Source: Ruminococcaceae bacterium UBA4871 (GTDB lineage Bacteria > Bacillota > Clostridia > Oscillospirales > Acutalibacteraceae). Taken from it: 21,235 bases of DNA. The translations under genes and the position numbers were made by a program. The first letter of the stretch is position 1. Each line of letters begins with the position of its first letter. The notes beneath the pieces were generated by a model. That model was given only the letters and a program-made list of their open reading frames with translations, ran no database searches and was not told the DNA's origin. The stretch covers positions 1 through 21,235 of the forward strand of contig DHDR01000004.1 in NCBI GenBank assembly GCA_002399445.1, read 5' to 3'. Shown piece after piece: positions 5,670 to 13,139 of the stretch.

Positions 5670-7159
5670 TGGACACAATTGAAGCCGCACCGATATTACA
5701 ATATCTCAACAAAAAGTACGGTACAAACCTGCAAACACAATATTACAATCATATCCGGCTTTGGAAAGCATGGTGGCGTGGTTATGTAAAGTCATTCCAC
5801 CGCTACTACGAGCTGGATGGCAACCGGAAGCTGGAACGCAAGCTGTACAGCATGAAGATGGCAAAGAAGGTCTGTGAAGACTGGGCATCCATCCTGTTAA
5901 ACGAAAAAACAGAAATCGCGATCGCAGATGAGGCAAGCAGTACCTTTGTGCAAGGCAAAAAGCAAGTCACCGGGGTACTGGGTGAAAATGATTTTTGGAG
6001 CAAGGGCAACGAGCTGGTGGAACGTGCATTTTACAGTGGAACGGGTGCTTTTGTACTGCGGCTGCTGAATGCTCCGATCAACGCTTCTGGTACGATTCTG
6101 CGCGGCCCCGAGTCCCGCATTGCCATCACCTACCTTGATGCGCCATACATCTTCCCTATCTCCACGCAGGCCGGGCACATCACGGAAGCCGCCTTTGCAT
6201 CTGTGCAGCTCGTACATGGCAAATATCAAATTTACTTAGAGGAACACACACGCGGCAAAGACGGACTGTATGTTATCAGCAATGAACTGTTTGCCTATGA
6301 GGATGGTTCCTTCCGACCTCTGCCCCTGCCAGATGGGATTGCACCCGTTATCAATACAGGTTCCGCTATTCCGTGGTTCTCCATCATTGAACCGAACCTT
6401 TCCAACAACCTTCCCTATTCCAACGGCATGGGACTTTCCGTCTATGCAAATGCCATTGATGAACTGCAGAATGTGGATATTGCATTTAATAACTTCGTCA
6501 AGGACTTTAAGCTTGGCGGGAAAAAAGTTTTCTATGATCAGTCGCTGACCCGACACAATGAAAAAGGCGCGGTCATTACACCGGACGACATGGCACAGCA
6601 GTTGTTCCTCACCGTCCCCTCCGGCAATGGTCTGGACGACGATAGTAAGCTTCCCCTGCATGAGTACAACCCCGCCCTGCGGGTGGAGGAAAACACAAAG
6701 GGCATTCAGGCGGCACTTGACTATCTCAGTTTCAAGTGTGGGCTTGGCACCCGATTTTACGCGTTCAACGGCGGTACCATCCAAACCGCCACACAGTACA
6801 CCGGCGAGCGGCAGGACCTTGTTCAGAACGCCAATAAGCATTACATTGTGGTGGAACGTGCTCTGCAAAATCTTGTGCGCGGCATTCTCTATATTGGCCG
6901 GGAATTTTTAGGCCAGCCAGTGGACGAAAACTGCGATATTGAAATTCAGTTTGAAGACTCCTATATCATTGACAAGGAACAGGAACGTGAACGGGACCGG
7001 CAGGACGTGCGGGATGGTCTGATGCAGAAATGGGAATACCGTGTCAAGTGGTACGGAGAAAACGAGGAAGAAGCGAAAGCTGCACTGGGACCCGCGGTGG
7101 ATCTGCAAAATCCGTTTGGATTTAAACAACAGCAGGGTGATGGCAATGCTGACACCTAA
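5669..7159 (+). CDS. Portal protein, SPP1 gp6-like
   Basis: A 496-residue portal protein that forms the dodecameric ring at the capsid vertex, docks the terminase and nucleates the procapsid. The N-terminal pattern (long basic-aromatic stretch LWKAWWRGYVKSFHRYY, then KKVCEDWASILLNEKTEI) and the overall length fit the Phage_prot_Gp6/SPP1-type portal family. The C-terminal part has an aliphatic helix region and an acidic, coiled tail (DKEQERERDRQDVRDGLMQK), usual for this family. The start overlaps the terL stop by one base, with no strong ribosome binding site, so coupling is likely. Its 3' end overlaps the minor capsid start by 14 nt. Confidence 0.92.
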   Translation: MDTIEAAPILQYLNKKYGTNLQTQYYNHIRLWKAWWRGYVKSFHRYYELDGNRKLERKLYSMKMAKKVCEDWASILLNEKTEIAIADEASSTFVQGKKQVTGVLGENDFWSKGNELVERAFYSGTGAFVLRLLNAPINASGTILRGPESRIAITYLDAPYIFPISTQAGHITEAAFASVQLVHGKYQIYLEEHTRGKDGLYVISNELFAYEDGSFRPLPLPDGIAPVINTGSAIPWFSIIEPNLSNNLPYSNGMGLSVYANAIDELQNVDIAFNNFVKDFKLGGKKVFYDQSLTRHNEKGAVITPDDMAQQLFLTVPSGNGLDDDSKLPLHEYNPALRVEENTKGIQAALDYLSFKCGLGTRFYAFNGGTIQTATQYTGERQDLVQNANKHYIVVERALQNLVRGILYIGREFLGQPVDENCDIEIQFEDSYIIDKEQERERDRQDVRDGLMQKWEYRVKWYGENEEEAKAALGPAVDLQNPFGFKQQQGDGNADT

Positions 7160-8735
7160 GTATCTGGAACACTGCTCCGACGATATTGTAGAACTGTATA
7201 GTGAACTTGACCAGTTGATTGTCCGGGACGTTGTGCGGCGCATCATGAAAACCGGCCGTGTTACCACAACTGCCGCATGGCAAATCCTGCGGGCACAGGA
7301 ATCCGGGACGCTGTATGAAGAAGTCATTGCCGAAGTTGCCCGCTGTACCAACGCATCCGAACAGCAAGTGCAAAAGGTCTTTCGGGAAGCGGGGCTAAAA
7401 GCGATTGCTTATGACTGTACAGTCTATACGGCTGCCGGGCTGTCTCCCCCACCGCTGTCTATGGCCCCTGCCGCCATGCAAGTGCTGAATGCCGGACTGC
7501 AAAAGACTAGCGGCTATCTGCAAAACCTCACTAAGACAACTGCCAACGGCGCGCAGCAAGCGTACATACACGCGGCAACAATTGCAGAAATACAGGTGGA
7601 AAGCGGCGCGTTTGATTATACCTCTGCTATCCGCAATGCAGTACGAGCAGCCATAGAAGGCGGTGACTGGGTAACCTACCCCAGCGGCCACCATGACCGG
7701 CTGGACGTTGCCGCACGACGCGCGGTGCTGACTGGCACCAATCAAACCGCGGCAGAAATATCACTTTCTTATGCGGATGACATGGACTGCGACCTTGTCG
7801 AAACTACTGCTCATGCAGGCGCACGGCCATCTCATCAGGTCTGGCAGGGACAGGTATTCAGCCGTTCGGGCAAAAGCGACCAGTATGACGATTTTGAGAG
7901 TGCCACCGGATATGGCACCGGCGCTGGCCTTTGCGGCTGGCACTGCCGGCACAGCTTTTTCCCATTTTATGAAGGACTTTCAGAACGTGCTTACCCGAGC
8001 GACAAGTTAAAAACTTATGAAAACCAGGCGGTGCAGTATAACGGTGAAAAAATCAAATACTATGATGCCACCCAGCGACAGCGTGCAATGGAGCGGGCAA
8101 TCCGTGACAGCAAGCGAAAAGCCGCAGGATATGATGAAGCGGTAAAATCCGCAAAGGATGGGCCCACTGCCAAAGCCATGAAGCAGGAGTTTGATGCTGC
8201 CGCCGTCCGGCTGAAACAGCAGGAAGCGAAGCTGAAAGACTTCTGCAGTCAAACCGGCCTTTACCGCCAGCGTGAACGGGAGCAAGTCGTTGCCACGCGT
8301 GAAAATGCGGCACACACAACTGTTTCTTTTGGCCGCAGTCAGGCACAAAAAGCAGTACAGGCTGCAAAGGTACAGCAGCGGCTTGACTCTGCAAACAAGG
8401 AGTTGAACAGTCTGCGCGAGAGTGGTACAATTAGAGTAAAAGGGACGCTTGTAAAGGCTCCTGACGTACCAAACGCTCTAACTTTTAGCGGTCATGCTTT
8501 GGATAGACTGTCTGAGCGCGGTATGACTTTAAAAGATGTGAAACGCATCACGAAATCTCCTAAATTTGCAATCCGACAGCGCAATGGTATGCAGCATGTT
8601 TACTATTCGGAAACCGGATTTATTGCAATAAAATCAGATGGCACCGTGTCTTCTATTGGTCATCTTGATGAAGGAGGGAAAAAAGTATTGGAGGTGGCAA
8701 AAAAATATGGATTTTATCACGAATCCACAAAATGA
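7146..8735 (+). CDS. Minor capsid protein (min_cap2) fused to C-terminal toxin-like nuclease domain
   Basis: The 530-residue protein starts at ATG 7146 (AGGGTG 6 nt upstream; ATG 7140 is an alternative). Residues ~1-330 fit the phage minor capsid protein 2 family: AHAGARPSHQVWQGQVFSRS, then TGYGTGAGLCGWHCRH and FFPFYEGLSE. In related phages this protein binds the portal and may be injected with DNA. Residues ~330-430 are a charged, probably helical linker. The last ~95 residues (FSGHALDRLSERGMTLKDV, then a two-strand core and IGHLDEGGKKVLEVAKKYG) resemble the small RelE/Barnase/EndoU/colicin-type nuclease domains found at the C-termini of some phage minor head proteins (PBECR-type). His and Arg of HALDR and SERG are candidate catalytic residues. 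This domain is encoded by AT-richer DNA than the rest. The capsid part is certain; the nuclease activity is inferred. Confidence 0.88.
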   Translation: MLTPKYLEHCSDDIVELYSELDQLIVRDVVRRIMKTGRVTTTAAWQILRAQESGTLYEEVIAEVARCTNASEQQVQKVFREAGLKAIAYDCTVYTAAGLSPPPLSMAPAAMQVLNAGLQKTSGYLQNLTKTTANGAQQAYIHAATIAEIQVESGAFDYTSAIRNAVRAAIEGGDWVTYPSGHHDRLDVAARRAVLTGTNQTAAEISLSYADDMDCDLVETTAHAGARPSHQVWQGQVFSRSGKSDQYDDFESATGYGTGAGLCGWHCRHSFFPFYEGLSERAYPSDKLKTYENQAVQYNGEKIKYYDATQRQRAMERAIRDSKRKAAGYDEAVKSAKDGPTAKAMKQEFDAAAVRLKQQEAKLKDFCSQTGLYRQREREQVVATRENAAHTTVSFGRSQAQKAVQAAKVQQRLDSANKELNSLRESGTIRVKGTLVKAPDVPNALTFSGHALDRLSERGMTLKDVKRITKSPKFAIRQRNGMQHVYYSETGFIAIKSDGTVSSIGHLDEGGKKVLEVAKKYGFYHESTK

Positions 8736-8904
8736 AGATGAGCAAGTGCTCTGCCCTATTTGGAACAAAAAAATTGCCGCCGGTCTGTGCTTTGACATCT
8801 CCAATATTGGTAATGACAGCTTGAATTTGCCGCCAAAGCTTCGTCCGCCATGTGGTTGGCAAAAAGCACACGAAATATGTGATAAATGTGAAAATTACAA
8901 TTAA
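8707..8904 (+). CDS. Small Cys-rich protein overlapping the toxin-domain end
   Basis: This is a 65-residue ORF starting at ATG 8707, inside the minor capsid gene (29-nt overlap), with GGAGG at 8690-8694. It has five cysteines: Cys16 (VLCPIW), Cys28 (GLCFDI), Cys49 (PPCGW) and Cys58/Cys61 (ICDKC), suggesting a small metal-binding fold. The acidic start (NEDEQ) and conserved-looking CPIW...GLCFDIS pattern recall small proteins seen next to minor head genes in clostridial phages, whose role I do not know. The tight overlap with the end of a toxin-like domain makes an immunity or antitoxin role attractive but unproven. It is followed directly by terminator-like hairpins. Confidence 0.7.
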   Translation: MDFITNPQNEDEQVLCPIWNKKIAAGLCFDISNIGNDSLNLPPKLRPPCGWQKAHEICDKCENYN

Positions 8905-8905
8905 G

Positions 8906-8934
8906 CCGCCCGGCACACGCCCGGCGGTATTTTT
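8906..8934 (+). terminator. Terminator-like hairpin
   Basis: CCGCCCGGC (8906-8914), loop ACAC and GCCCGGCGG (8919-8927) pair over 8 of 9 positions with one internal C-C mismatch, followed by TATTTTT. It lies 2 bp after the stop of the Cys-rich ORF and is GC-rich enough to pause or terminate transcription. Confidence 0.5.
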
Positions 8935-8954
8935 ACGCCCAATTTTAGAAACTG

Positions 8955-8978
8955 GCAGCCTTTTCGGGCTGCTTTTTT
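8955..8978 (+). terminator. Rho-independent terminator inside the head operon
   Basis: GCAGCC (8955-8960), loop TTTTCG and GGCTGC (8967-8972) form a perfect 6-bp stem followed by six T (8973-8978). It separates packaging/portal/minor capsid genes from scaffold and capsid genes. Expression of the downstream genes would need readthrough or another promoter, and no clear promoter is seen before 9081. Confidence 0.75.
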
Positions 8979-9020
8979 CATATTAACTTGCCCCTTCCGG
9001 CCGGGCTTAAAATGCCGGGA

Positions 9021-9067
9021 CCGCATGGCGCAGAGTGGCTGCGCATTTATAAAATAAATCTATGCGG
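9021..9067 (+). other. Structured 5' leader of the scaffold/capsid transcript
   Basis: An outer pair CCGCAT (9021-9026)/ATGCGG (9062-9067) encloses a perfect inner hairpin GCGCAG (9028-9033)/CTGCGC (9039-9044). It ends just before the ribosome binding site AAGGAGA (about 9069-9075) of the scaffold gene. It could stabilise or mark a processed mRNA 5' end for the highly expressed capsid genes. The function is inferred. Confidence 0.35.
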
Positions 9068-9080
9068 CAAGGAGATTATC

Positions 9081-9680
9081 ATGGATATTAAAGAACTGTT
9101 CGGAGACAAATCCCTCACCTATGCCGACTTTGAAAAGGCCGCTGGTGAGCACAAAGCAAAGTTCGTTGACCTATCAGAGGGCGGCTACGTGGACAAAGGC
9201 AAGTTTGACGGGAAGGCAAATGAGCTAAAAACCGCCAACGACACCATTGCAGATCTGCAGGGCAAGGTGAAAACCTTTGACGGTGTGGACGTTGAAAAGC
9301 TGAAGCAGGACGTCAAGGACGCACAGACAAAGTATGACACCGATATCGGTAATCTGAAAAAGTCCAGTGCGGTCAATCTTGCATTGATGGGAGCGAAGGC
9401 ACATGATGTCAAGGCCGTATTACCTTTTGTCAACATGGATGCCGTAACTGTGGATAACGACAAAGTGATGGGACTTGACGAACAGGTACAGAACTTAAAA
9501 AAAGACAAGGCTTTTCTATTTGAGGATGAAAAGCCCGCAGAAGATAGCCAGACCGCCGGACATGTCAGCAGTGCTGGAGAGCATCACGACTCCCCCGACA
9601 CTAGCCTTGATACATTTGCTGCGGCGGCCTACAAAGCCGCGGGTATTTCTGCCCCGGAAGCAACAGGAGGTAAAGAATAA
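9081..9680 (+). CDS. Phage scaffold protein, GP20 family
   Basis: A 199-residue scaffold that guides capsid assembly and is absent from mature heads. ATG 9081 is chosen because AAGGAGA lies 6-8 nt upstream. The N-terminus MDIKELFGDKSLTYADFEKA, the Lys/Asp-rich helical middle (about residues 40-105, probably coiled coil) and a short C-terminal capsid-binding-like tail with an Ala-rich patch fit the Phage_GP20 family and its length. It stands immediately before the major capsid gene (TAATG overlap), as usual. No protease gene is present in the module, so the scaffold is probably released rather than cleaved. Confidence 0.88.
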   Translation: MDIKELFGDKSLTYADFEKAAGEHKAKFVDLSEGGYVDKGKFDGKANELKTANDTIADLQGKVKTFDGVDVEKLKQDVKDAQTKYDTDIGNLKKSSAVNLALMGAKAHDVKAVLPFVNMDAVTVDNDKVMGLDEQVQNLKKDKAFLFEDEKPAEDSQTAGHVSSAGEHHDSPDTSLDTFAAAAYKAAGISAPEATGGKE

Positions 9681-10561
9681 TGCCAAATTCGATTGAATAT
9701 GCACAGAAATTTATGCCCGTTATTGACGGCCTTTACAAAGCCGCGTCCATTACCAATGGCATGGATGCCGCCACAAAGCCCGATTTCACCGGCACGAATG
9801 AAGTAAAAATTATGAAAGTAGAATCTTCCGGCCTTGGCGATTACAGCCGGCAGAACGGATATCCGCAGGGAAATACAACCGTTGCATGGGAAACGCTCAA
9901 ACTGACGGAAGAGCGCGGAACCGAACTGAGCATTGACCGTATGGACAACGAGGAAACGCTGGGTATGGCCTTTGGTGCAGTAACTGGTGATTTCATGCGC
10001 GTCCATGTCGTGCCGGAACTGGATGCCTATCGTTTCGCAAAATATGCCAGCGCAACAGATATTCAGAAAGCCCCTCCGGTTGCTCTGACAAAAGACACCA
10101 TCATTCCCGCTATTGATGAAGCGGTCCGTGCTTTGGACAGCGCCGAAGCGGCTGCAGAAGGCCGCCGACTCTATGTCAACAGCGACCTGAAGCCGGTGCT
10201 GGCACAGGCGCTGAATCGTCAGTATGGCAGTGACAGTGCGGTAAATAATCAGCTGCAGAATTACAATGGCCTGCCGATTGCTTATGTCCCCCCGACGCGT
10301 TTCTACACGGCCATTACGCTCAACAGCGGCGCCGACAAATTTGGCTTTGAAAAAGCCACGGGTGCGGCAGCAATCAATTTTATGCTGATTGACCCGAAAG
10401 CCATCACGCAGGTCGTGAAGTTTGCGCTGCCAAAGATTTTCGATCCGGACACCAACCAGAAGAATGATAGCTGGCTGTTTCAGTACCGCGAATATCACGA
10501 TGCCTTTGTGTTGGATAACAAGGCTAAAGGTGTTTACCTGCACGCACAGCCGACTGCTTGA
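9680..10561 (+). CDS. Major capsid protein
   Basis: A 293-residue protein with a strong ribosome binding site (AGGAGG, about 9666-9671). It starts MPNSIEYAQKFMPVIDGLYK and contains ELSIDRMDNEETLGMAFGAV, followed by a helix-rich segment and RRLYVNSDLKPVL. This is the pattern of HK97-fold major capsid proteins that pair with GP20 scaffolds in clostridial siphophages. Its position (scaffold before, small head protein and connectors after) supports this. It overlaps the scaffold stop by one base and should be the most abundant virion protein. Confidence 0.9.
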   Translation: MPNSIEYAQKFMPVIDGLYKAASITNGMDAATKPDFTGTNEVKIMKVESSGLGDYSRQNGYPQGNTTVAWETLKLTEERGTELSIDRMDNEETLGMAFGAVTGDFMRVHVVPELDAYRFAKYASATDIQKAPPVALTKDTIIPAIDEAVRALDSAEAAAEGRRLYVNSDLKPVLAQALNRQYGSDSAVNNQLQNYNGLPIAYVPPTRFYTAITLNSGADKFGFEKATGAAAINFMLIDPKAITQVVKFALPKIFDPDTNQKNDSWLFQYREYHDAFVLDNKAKGVYLHAQPTA

Positions 10562-10572
10562 GGTGATGTGAT

Positions 10573-10716
10573 ATGTTGATTCAAAATGGCGGGATTTACC
10601 GCAATATCGACAGCAAGGATTTTCTCCGCTATGAAGGGATGGGCTACAAAGCAGTAAAAAGCGCTGCCGAACCAACAGCCAAATCAGGACAACCCGCGAA
10701 ACCGAAAGGAAAGTGA
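10573..10716 (+). CDS. Small phage head-module protein (47 aa)
   Basis: ATG 10573 follows GAGGTGAT overlapping the capsid stop. The product begins MLIQNGGIYRNIDSKDFLRY, then a Gly-Tyr element and a Lys/Pro/Ala-rich tail. Short proteins of this form (IYRNI...GYKAV) are commonly found between capsid and connector genes in clostridial phages. The function is unknown; it may be a head decoration or assembly factor. Codon use matches its neighbours and it fits exactly in the gap. Confidence 0.75.
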   Translation: MLIQNGGIYRNIDSKDFLRYEGMGYKAVKSAAEPTAKSGQPAKPKGK

Positions 10717-10721
10717 TTTGC

Positions 10722-11102
10722 TTGTATGCCGATTATGACTACTATCAGAGCACCTACCACGGCACTTTGATTCCTGAGGCTGACTGGCCACACCGTGAAC
10801 GGCAAGCGGCTGCCTTTATCGACCATATTACGTTTGGGCGGCTGCGGCATGGCTGGGAAATTACTACTGATGCGCAAAGCGCTGTCTGCGCTGTGGCCGA
10901 AAAGTTACAGTTGCTTGACACAAACATGGGCATGCAAGTACAAGCTGCACGTGCAGCGGGTATTTCCACAGAAAATACAGACGGTTATTCCGTATCCTTC
11001 AAAAGTTCGGCAGAGGCACAGCAGGCACGAAACTCTGCGCTACTGGATGCGGCGAGTTTATGGCTTCCAGCGAATGAACCGCTGCGGTATGCGGGGGTGT
11101 AA
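10722..11102 (+). CDS. Head-tail connector (adaptor) protein
   Basis: About 126 residues starting LYADYDYYQSTYHGTLIPEA. The start is probably TTG 10722, with AGGAAAG about 8 nt upstream; GTG 10713 lies too close to that site. The Tyr/Asp-rich N-terminus, the helix with FIDHITFGRL and size match the ring adaptor family (SPP1 gp15/YqbG-like) that sits under the portal. Gene order supports this. It ends 3 nt before the next gene. Confidence 0.8.
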   Translation: MYADYDYYQSTYHGTLIPEADWPHRERQAAAFIDHITFGRLRHGWEITTDAQSAVCAVAEKLQLLDTNMGMQVQAARAAGISTENTDGYSVSFKSSAEAQQARNSALLDAASLWLPANEPLRYAGV

Positions 11103-11105
11103 CAG

Positions 11106-11456
11106 ATGCTCACAAATGCCGACTGCACTATTTATCACAAGGTGTATGACAGGGCGACGCACCTCGACCGCTGGGAACGCACACAGTACCGCGGTGTCAA
11201 CTGGTATGCCAAACAGGCAGCCACAGTCGGCGAAAGCGGCTTAATGGCGGCTGATACGCTGACCGTGCGCATTCCCGCCTCTGAATCGGATACCATTCCT
11301 GCCGCTGTGGGTGACATCATTGTGCGCGGGTTATTTGATACCGACATCACCCAGCCGAAAGAGCTTGACCAGCATGAACACTATACCATCACTGCCGTAC
11401 GGGATAACCGCCGCGGCAGTCTTTTTATGCAGCATTGGAGGATTGAGGGAAAATGA
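11106..11456 (+). CDS. Head closure/stopper-type protein, DUF6751-like
   Basis: A 116-residue beta-rich protein. MLTNADCTIYHKVYDRATHL and RTQYRGVNWYAKQA are typical of the DUF6751-type phage proteins found at this position. It probably acts as head-completion stopper (SPP1 gp16 role), sealing the portal channel after packaging. The ribosome binding site GGGGGTG lies 6 nt before ATG 11106. It ends ATGA, overlapping the next start by 4 nt. Confidence 0.8.
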   Translation: MLTNADCTIYHKVYDRATHLDRWERTQYRGVNWYAKQAATVGESGLMAADTLTVRIPASESDTIPAAVGDIIVRGLFDTDITQPKELDQHEHYTITAVRDNRRGSLFMQHWRIEGK

Positions 11457-11845
11457 ATGACAGCATCCATATCACAACTCCGTCCGGAATGCGCGTCCAT
11501 ACGGGTTCTTTTGCAGCTGAATTAAAGTGGAACCATGTAGGCAGCAGATTCACCGGCAGTCTATCCCATGCCCAGTCTTTTTTAGACAGTGAGGTCCTGC
11601 GGCTTTCCTCCCCCTATGTCCCCTTCCGTACCGGTATGCTTGAAAAGTCCGGCATCCTCGGTACGCAAATTGGCAGTGGTGAAGTCCGCTGGACTGCTCC
11701 CTATGCAGCGGCACAGTATTACAATACCGCCGATACCCGCCGTTATGATCCCATGCGCGGCGGCCACTGGTTTGAGCGCATGAAAATTGACCATGGAGAC
11801 GGAATTATCCGCGGCGCGAAAAAGTTAGGAGGCCGTAATGGCTGA
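11453..11845 (+). CDS. Minor capsid / tail completion protein
   Basis: A 130-residue protein containing FLDSEVLRLSSPYVPFRTGM and a C-terminal segment with WTAPYAAAQYYN and GGHWFERM. These fit the minor capsid/HK97 gp10-like tail completion family that links head connector and tail. It is ATGA-coupled to the stopper gene and preceded by GAGGG. It overlaps the tail terminator gene by 8 nt. Confidence 0.8.
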   Translation: MNDSIHITTPSGMRVHTGSFAAELKWNHVGSRFTGSLSHAQSFLDSEVLRLSSPYVPFRTGMLEKSGILGTQIGSGEVRWTAPYAAAQYYNTADTRRYDPMRGGHWFERMKIDHGDGIIRGAKKLGGRNG

Positions 11846-12263
11846 CACGATTATTCAGTCTCTGCGGGATTACTTTCTCACCTGCCCCCTCATGGGCAAC
11901 AATAAAATCAATGTGGACTTTCTGCCAGAAAAGGGGTTGGAATACTCCATTGATACGACACCCGCAACAGAAATTATTAAAGAGTACACGAACGGAAGCA
12001 GTCTGCGGCAATATCTGTTTGTTATCCGTTCAGTTAACGATTACGGCTCAGATGTACTCCAAAACATAGCAAACTCCGGTTTTTATGAAAAGCTGTCCGA
12101 ATGGATGGAGCAGAACACAAAAGCCGGTACACTGCCGCAGCTGCCTACCGGCAAAACCGCACAAATCATACAGGCACAGTCTACCGGTTATCTGTTTACC
12201 ACCAGTGCAGATGCTGGGCGGTATCAGATTCAGTGCAGGCTGCAATATTTACAGGAGGTTTAA
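11838..12263 (+). CDS. Tail terminator-like protein
   Basis: A 141-residue protein starting MADTIIQSLRDYFLTCPLM, with a core EYSIDTTPATEIIKEYTNGS and a C-terminal beta region ending IQCRLQYLQEV. The size, fold pattern and position between tail completion and major tail protein match the ring-forming tail terminators that cap the tail tube. Relatives are sometimes annotated only as minor capsid proteins. The ribosome binding site AGGAGG lies 6 nt upstream. Confidence 0.75.
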   Translation: MADTIIQSLRDYFLTCPLMGNNKINVDFLPEKGLEYSIDTTPATEIIKEYTNGSSLRQYLFVIRSVNDYGSDVLQNIANSGFYEKLSEWMEQNTKAGTLPQLPTGKTAQIIQAQSTGYLFTTSADAGRYQIQCRLQYLQEV

Positions 12264-12265
12264 AA

Positions 12266-13054
12266 ATGCCGAATGAAACAAAAGGCACGCCCATTTTTCG
12301 TAACCTGATTGCGGATTATTTGGATGTCAGCAAGACAGATACGCCGGACATTCATCTTATGAGCGTGTTTGAAACAATTGACGAAGACCCGAAAGCGAAA
12401 ACGCTTGACCGGCATTATACTGCCGACAAATCCACCAGTACCATTACTACCGGTTACCAGACGCAGTTTCCCATTACCGGCGACCGCTACAAGGACAATG
12501 CGGTCACGGATTATATTGCCGCCATTGGCGAGGAACAGCTGCTTGGCGTGCAGACAAGTTACTACCGCGTCAGCCTGTACCGGCCAATTTCTGGAAAAGC
12601 CAATACCTATTATGCGCGTAAATTCACCGTGGAATTTGCTGTTGACAAACTATCCGGCAAAGGCGGCGAAATTGCACAGTTAGAAGGCAACATGAACACG
12701 CAGGGTGATGTGACAATTGGAGAATTCAACACTGAAACTCTGCAGTTCACAGCCGCAACTGACAGCAGTCCGGCGCTTGGTGTGTTAACCGTTTCCAGCA
12801 ATGCCGGAACCAATGTGGGGGATACCAAAATCACAGTGTCCCCTGCAAAAGCAACCGGAGATAGTTATCGCATTCAAACGGCTGCGACAGTTACCCTACC
12901 CGGTTATGGTGACGATTGCAGCGGCCTGACTGCATGGGATGGCGCCGCAGATGTGGCAGCCGTTACCGGCAATCAAATTCTTGTTGTGGAAGTTGACAGC
13001 AGCAACAAGGCAATTGCAGCAGGCGTTGCCACAGTAACAAGTAAATCCAAATAA
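12266..13054 (+). CDS. Major tail protein with C-terminal decoration domain
   Basis: A 262-residue tail tube subunit. ATG 12266 is chosen over longer readings because AGGAGGTTTAAAA lies directly upstream and the gene starts 3 nt after the previous stop. Residues ~1-150 form the tube domain (PNETKGTPIFRNLIADYLDV, then QFPITGDRYKDNAVTDYIAA). Residues ~155-262 are a separate Thr/Ala/Val-rich beta domain (ALGVLTVSSNAGTNVGDTKI) ending in AIAAGVATVTSK, the usual kind of surface-exposed tail decoration added to the tube subunit. A terminator follows. Confidence 0.88.
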   Translation: MPNETKGTPIFRNLIADYLDVSKTDTPDIHLMSVFETIDEDPKAKTLDRHYTADKSTSTITTGYQTQFPITGDRYKDNAVTDYIAAIGEEQLLGVQTSYYRVSLYRPISGKANTYYARKFTVEFAVDKLSGKGGEIAQLEGNMNTQGDVTIGEFNTETLQFTAATDSSPALGVLTVSSNAGTNVGDTKITVSPAKATGDSYRIQTAATVTLPGYGDDCSGLTAWDGAADVAAVTGNQILVVEVDSSNKAIAAGVATVTSKSK

Positions 13055-13058
13055 CAGG

Positions 13059-13081
13059 AAGCCCCAGTATAGGGGCTTTTT
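13059..13081 (+). terminator. Rho-independent terminator after the major tail gene
   Basis: AAGCCCC (13059-13065), loop AGTATA and GGGGCTT (13072-13078) form a perfect stem with a five-T run (13077-13081), 5 bp after the major tail stop codon. It probably lowers expression of chaperone and tape measure genes relative to the tail tube. Confidence 0.85.
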
Positions 13082-13139
13082 ATGTCCGCCTCCTGCGCAT
13101 GAACAGAAAGCGGGCTAAACTTTTTTTTGGAGGTACGTC

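Noticed and set aside
6236..6868. 210-residue minus-strand ORF inside the portal gene, and similar long antisense ORFs at 9629-10675 and 16339-16803
   Set aside because: They are antisense to genes with clear family matches and lack ribosome binding sites or recognisable motifs.
7041..7145. Longer reading of the minor capsid protein from 7041
   Set aside because: It overlaps the portal C-terminus in another frame and gives non-family residues. ATG 7146 has a suitably spaced site and the normal N-terminus.
12101..12265. Longer reading of the major tail protein from 12101
   Set aside because: This part overlaps the tail terminator gene in another frame, while AGGAGG directly precedes ATG 12266.
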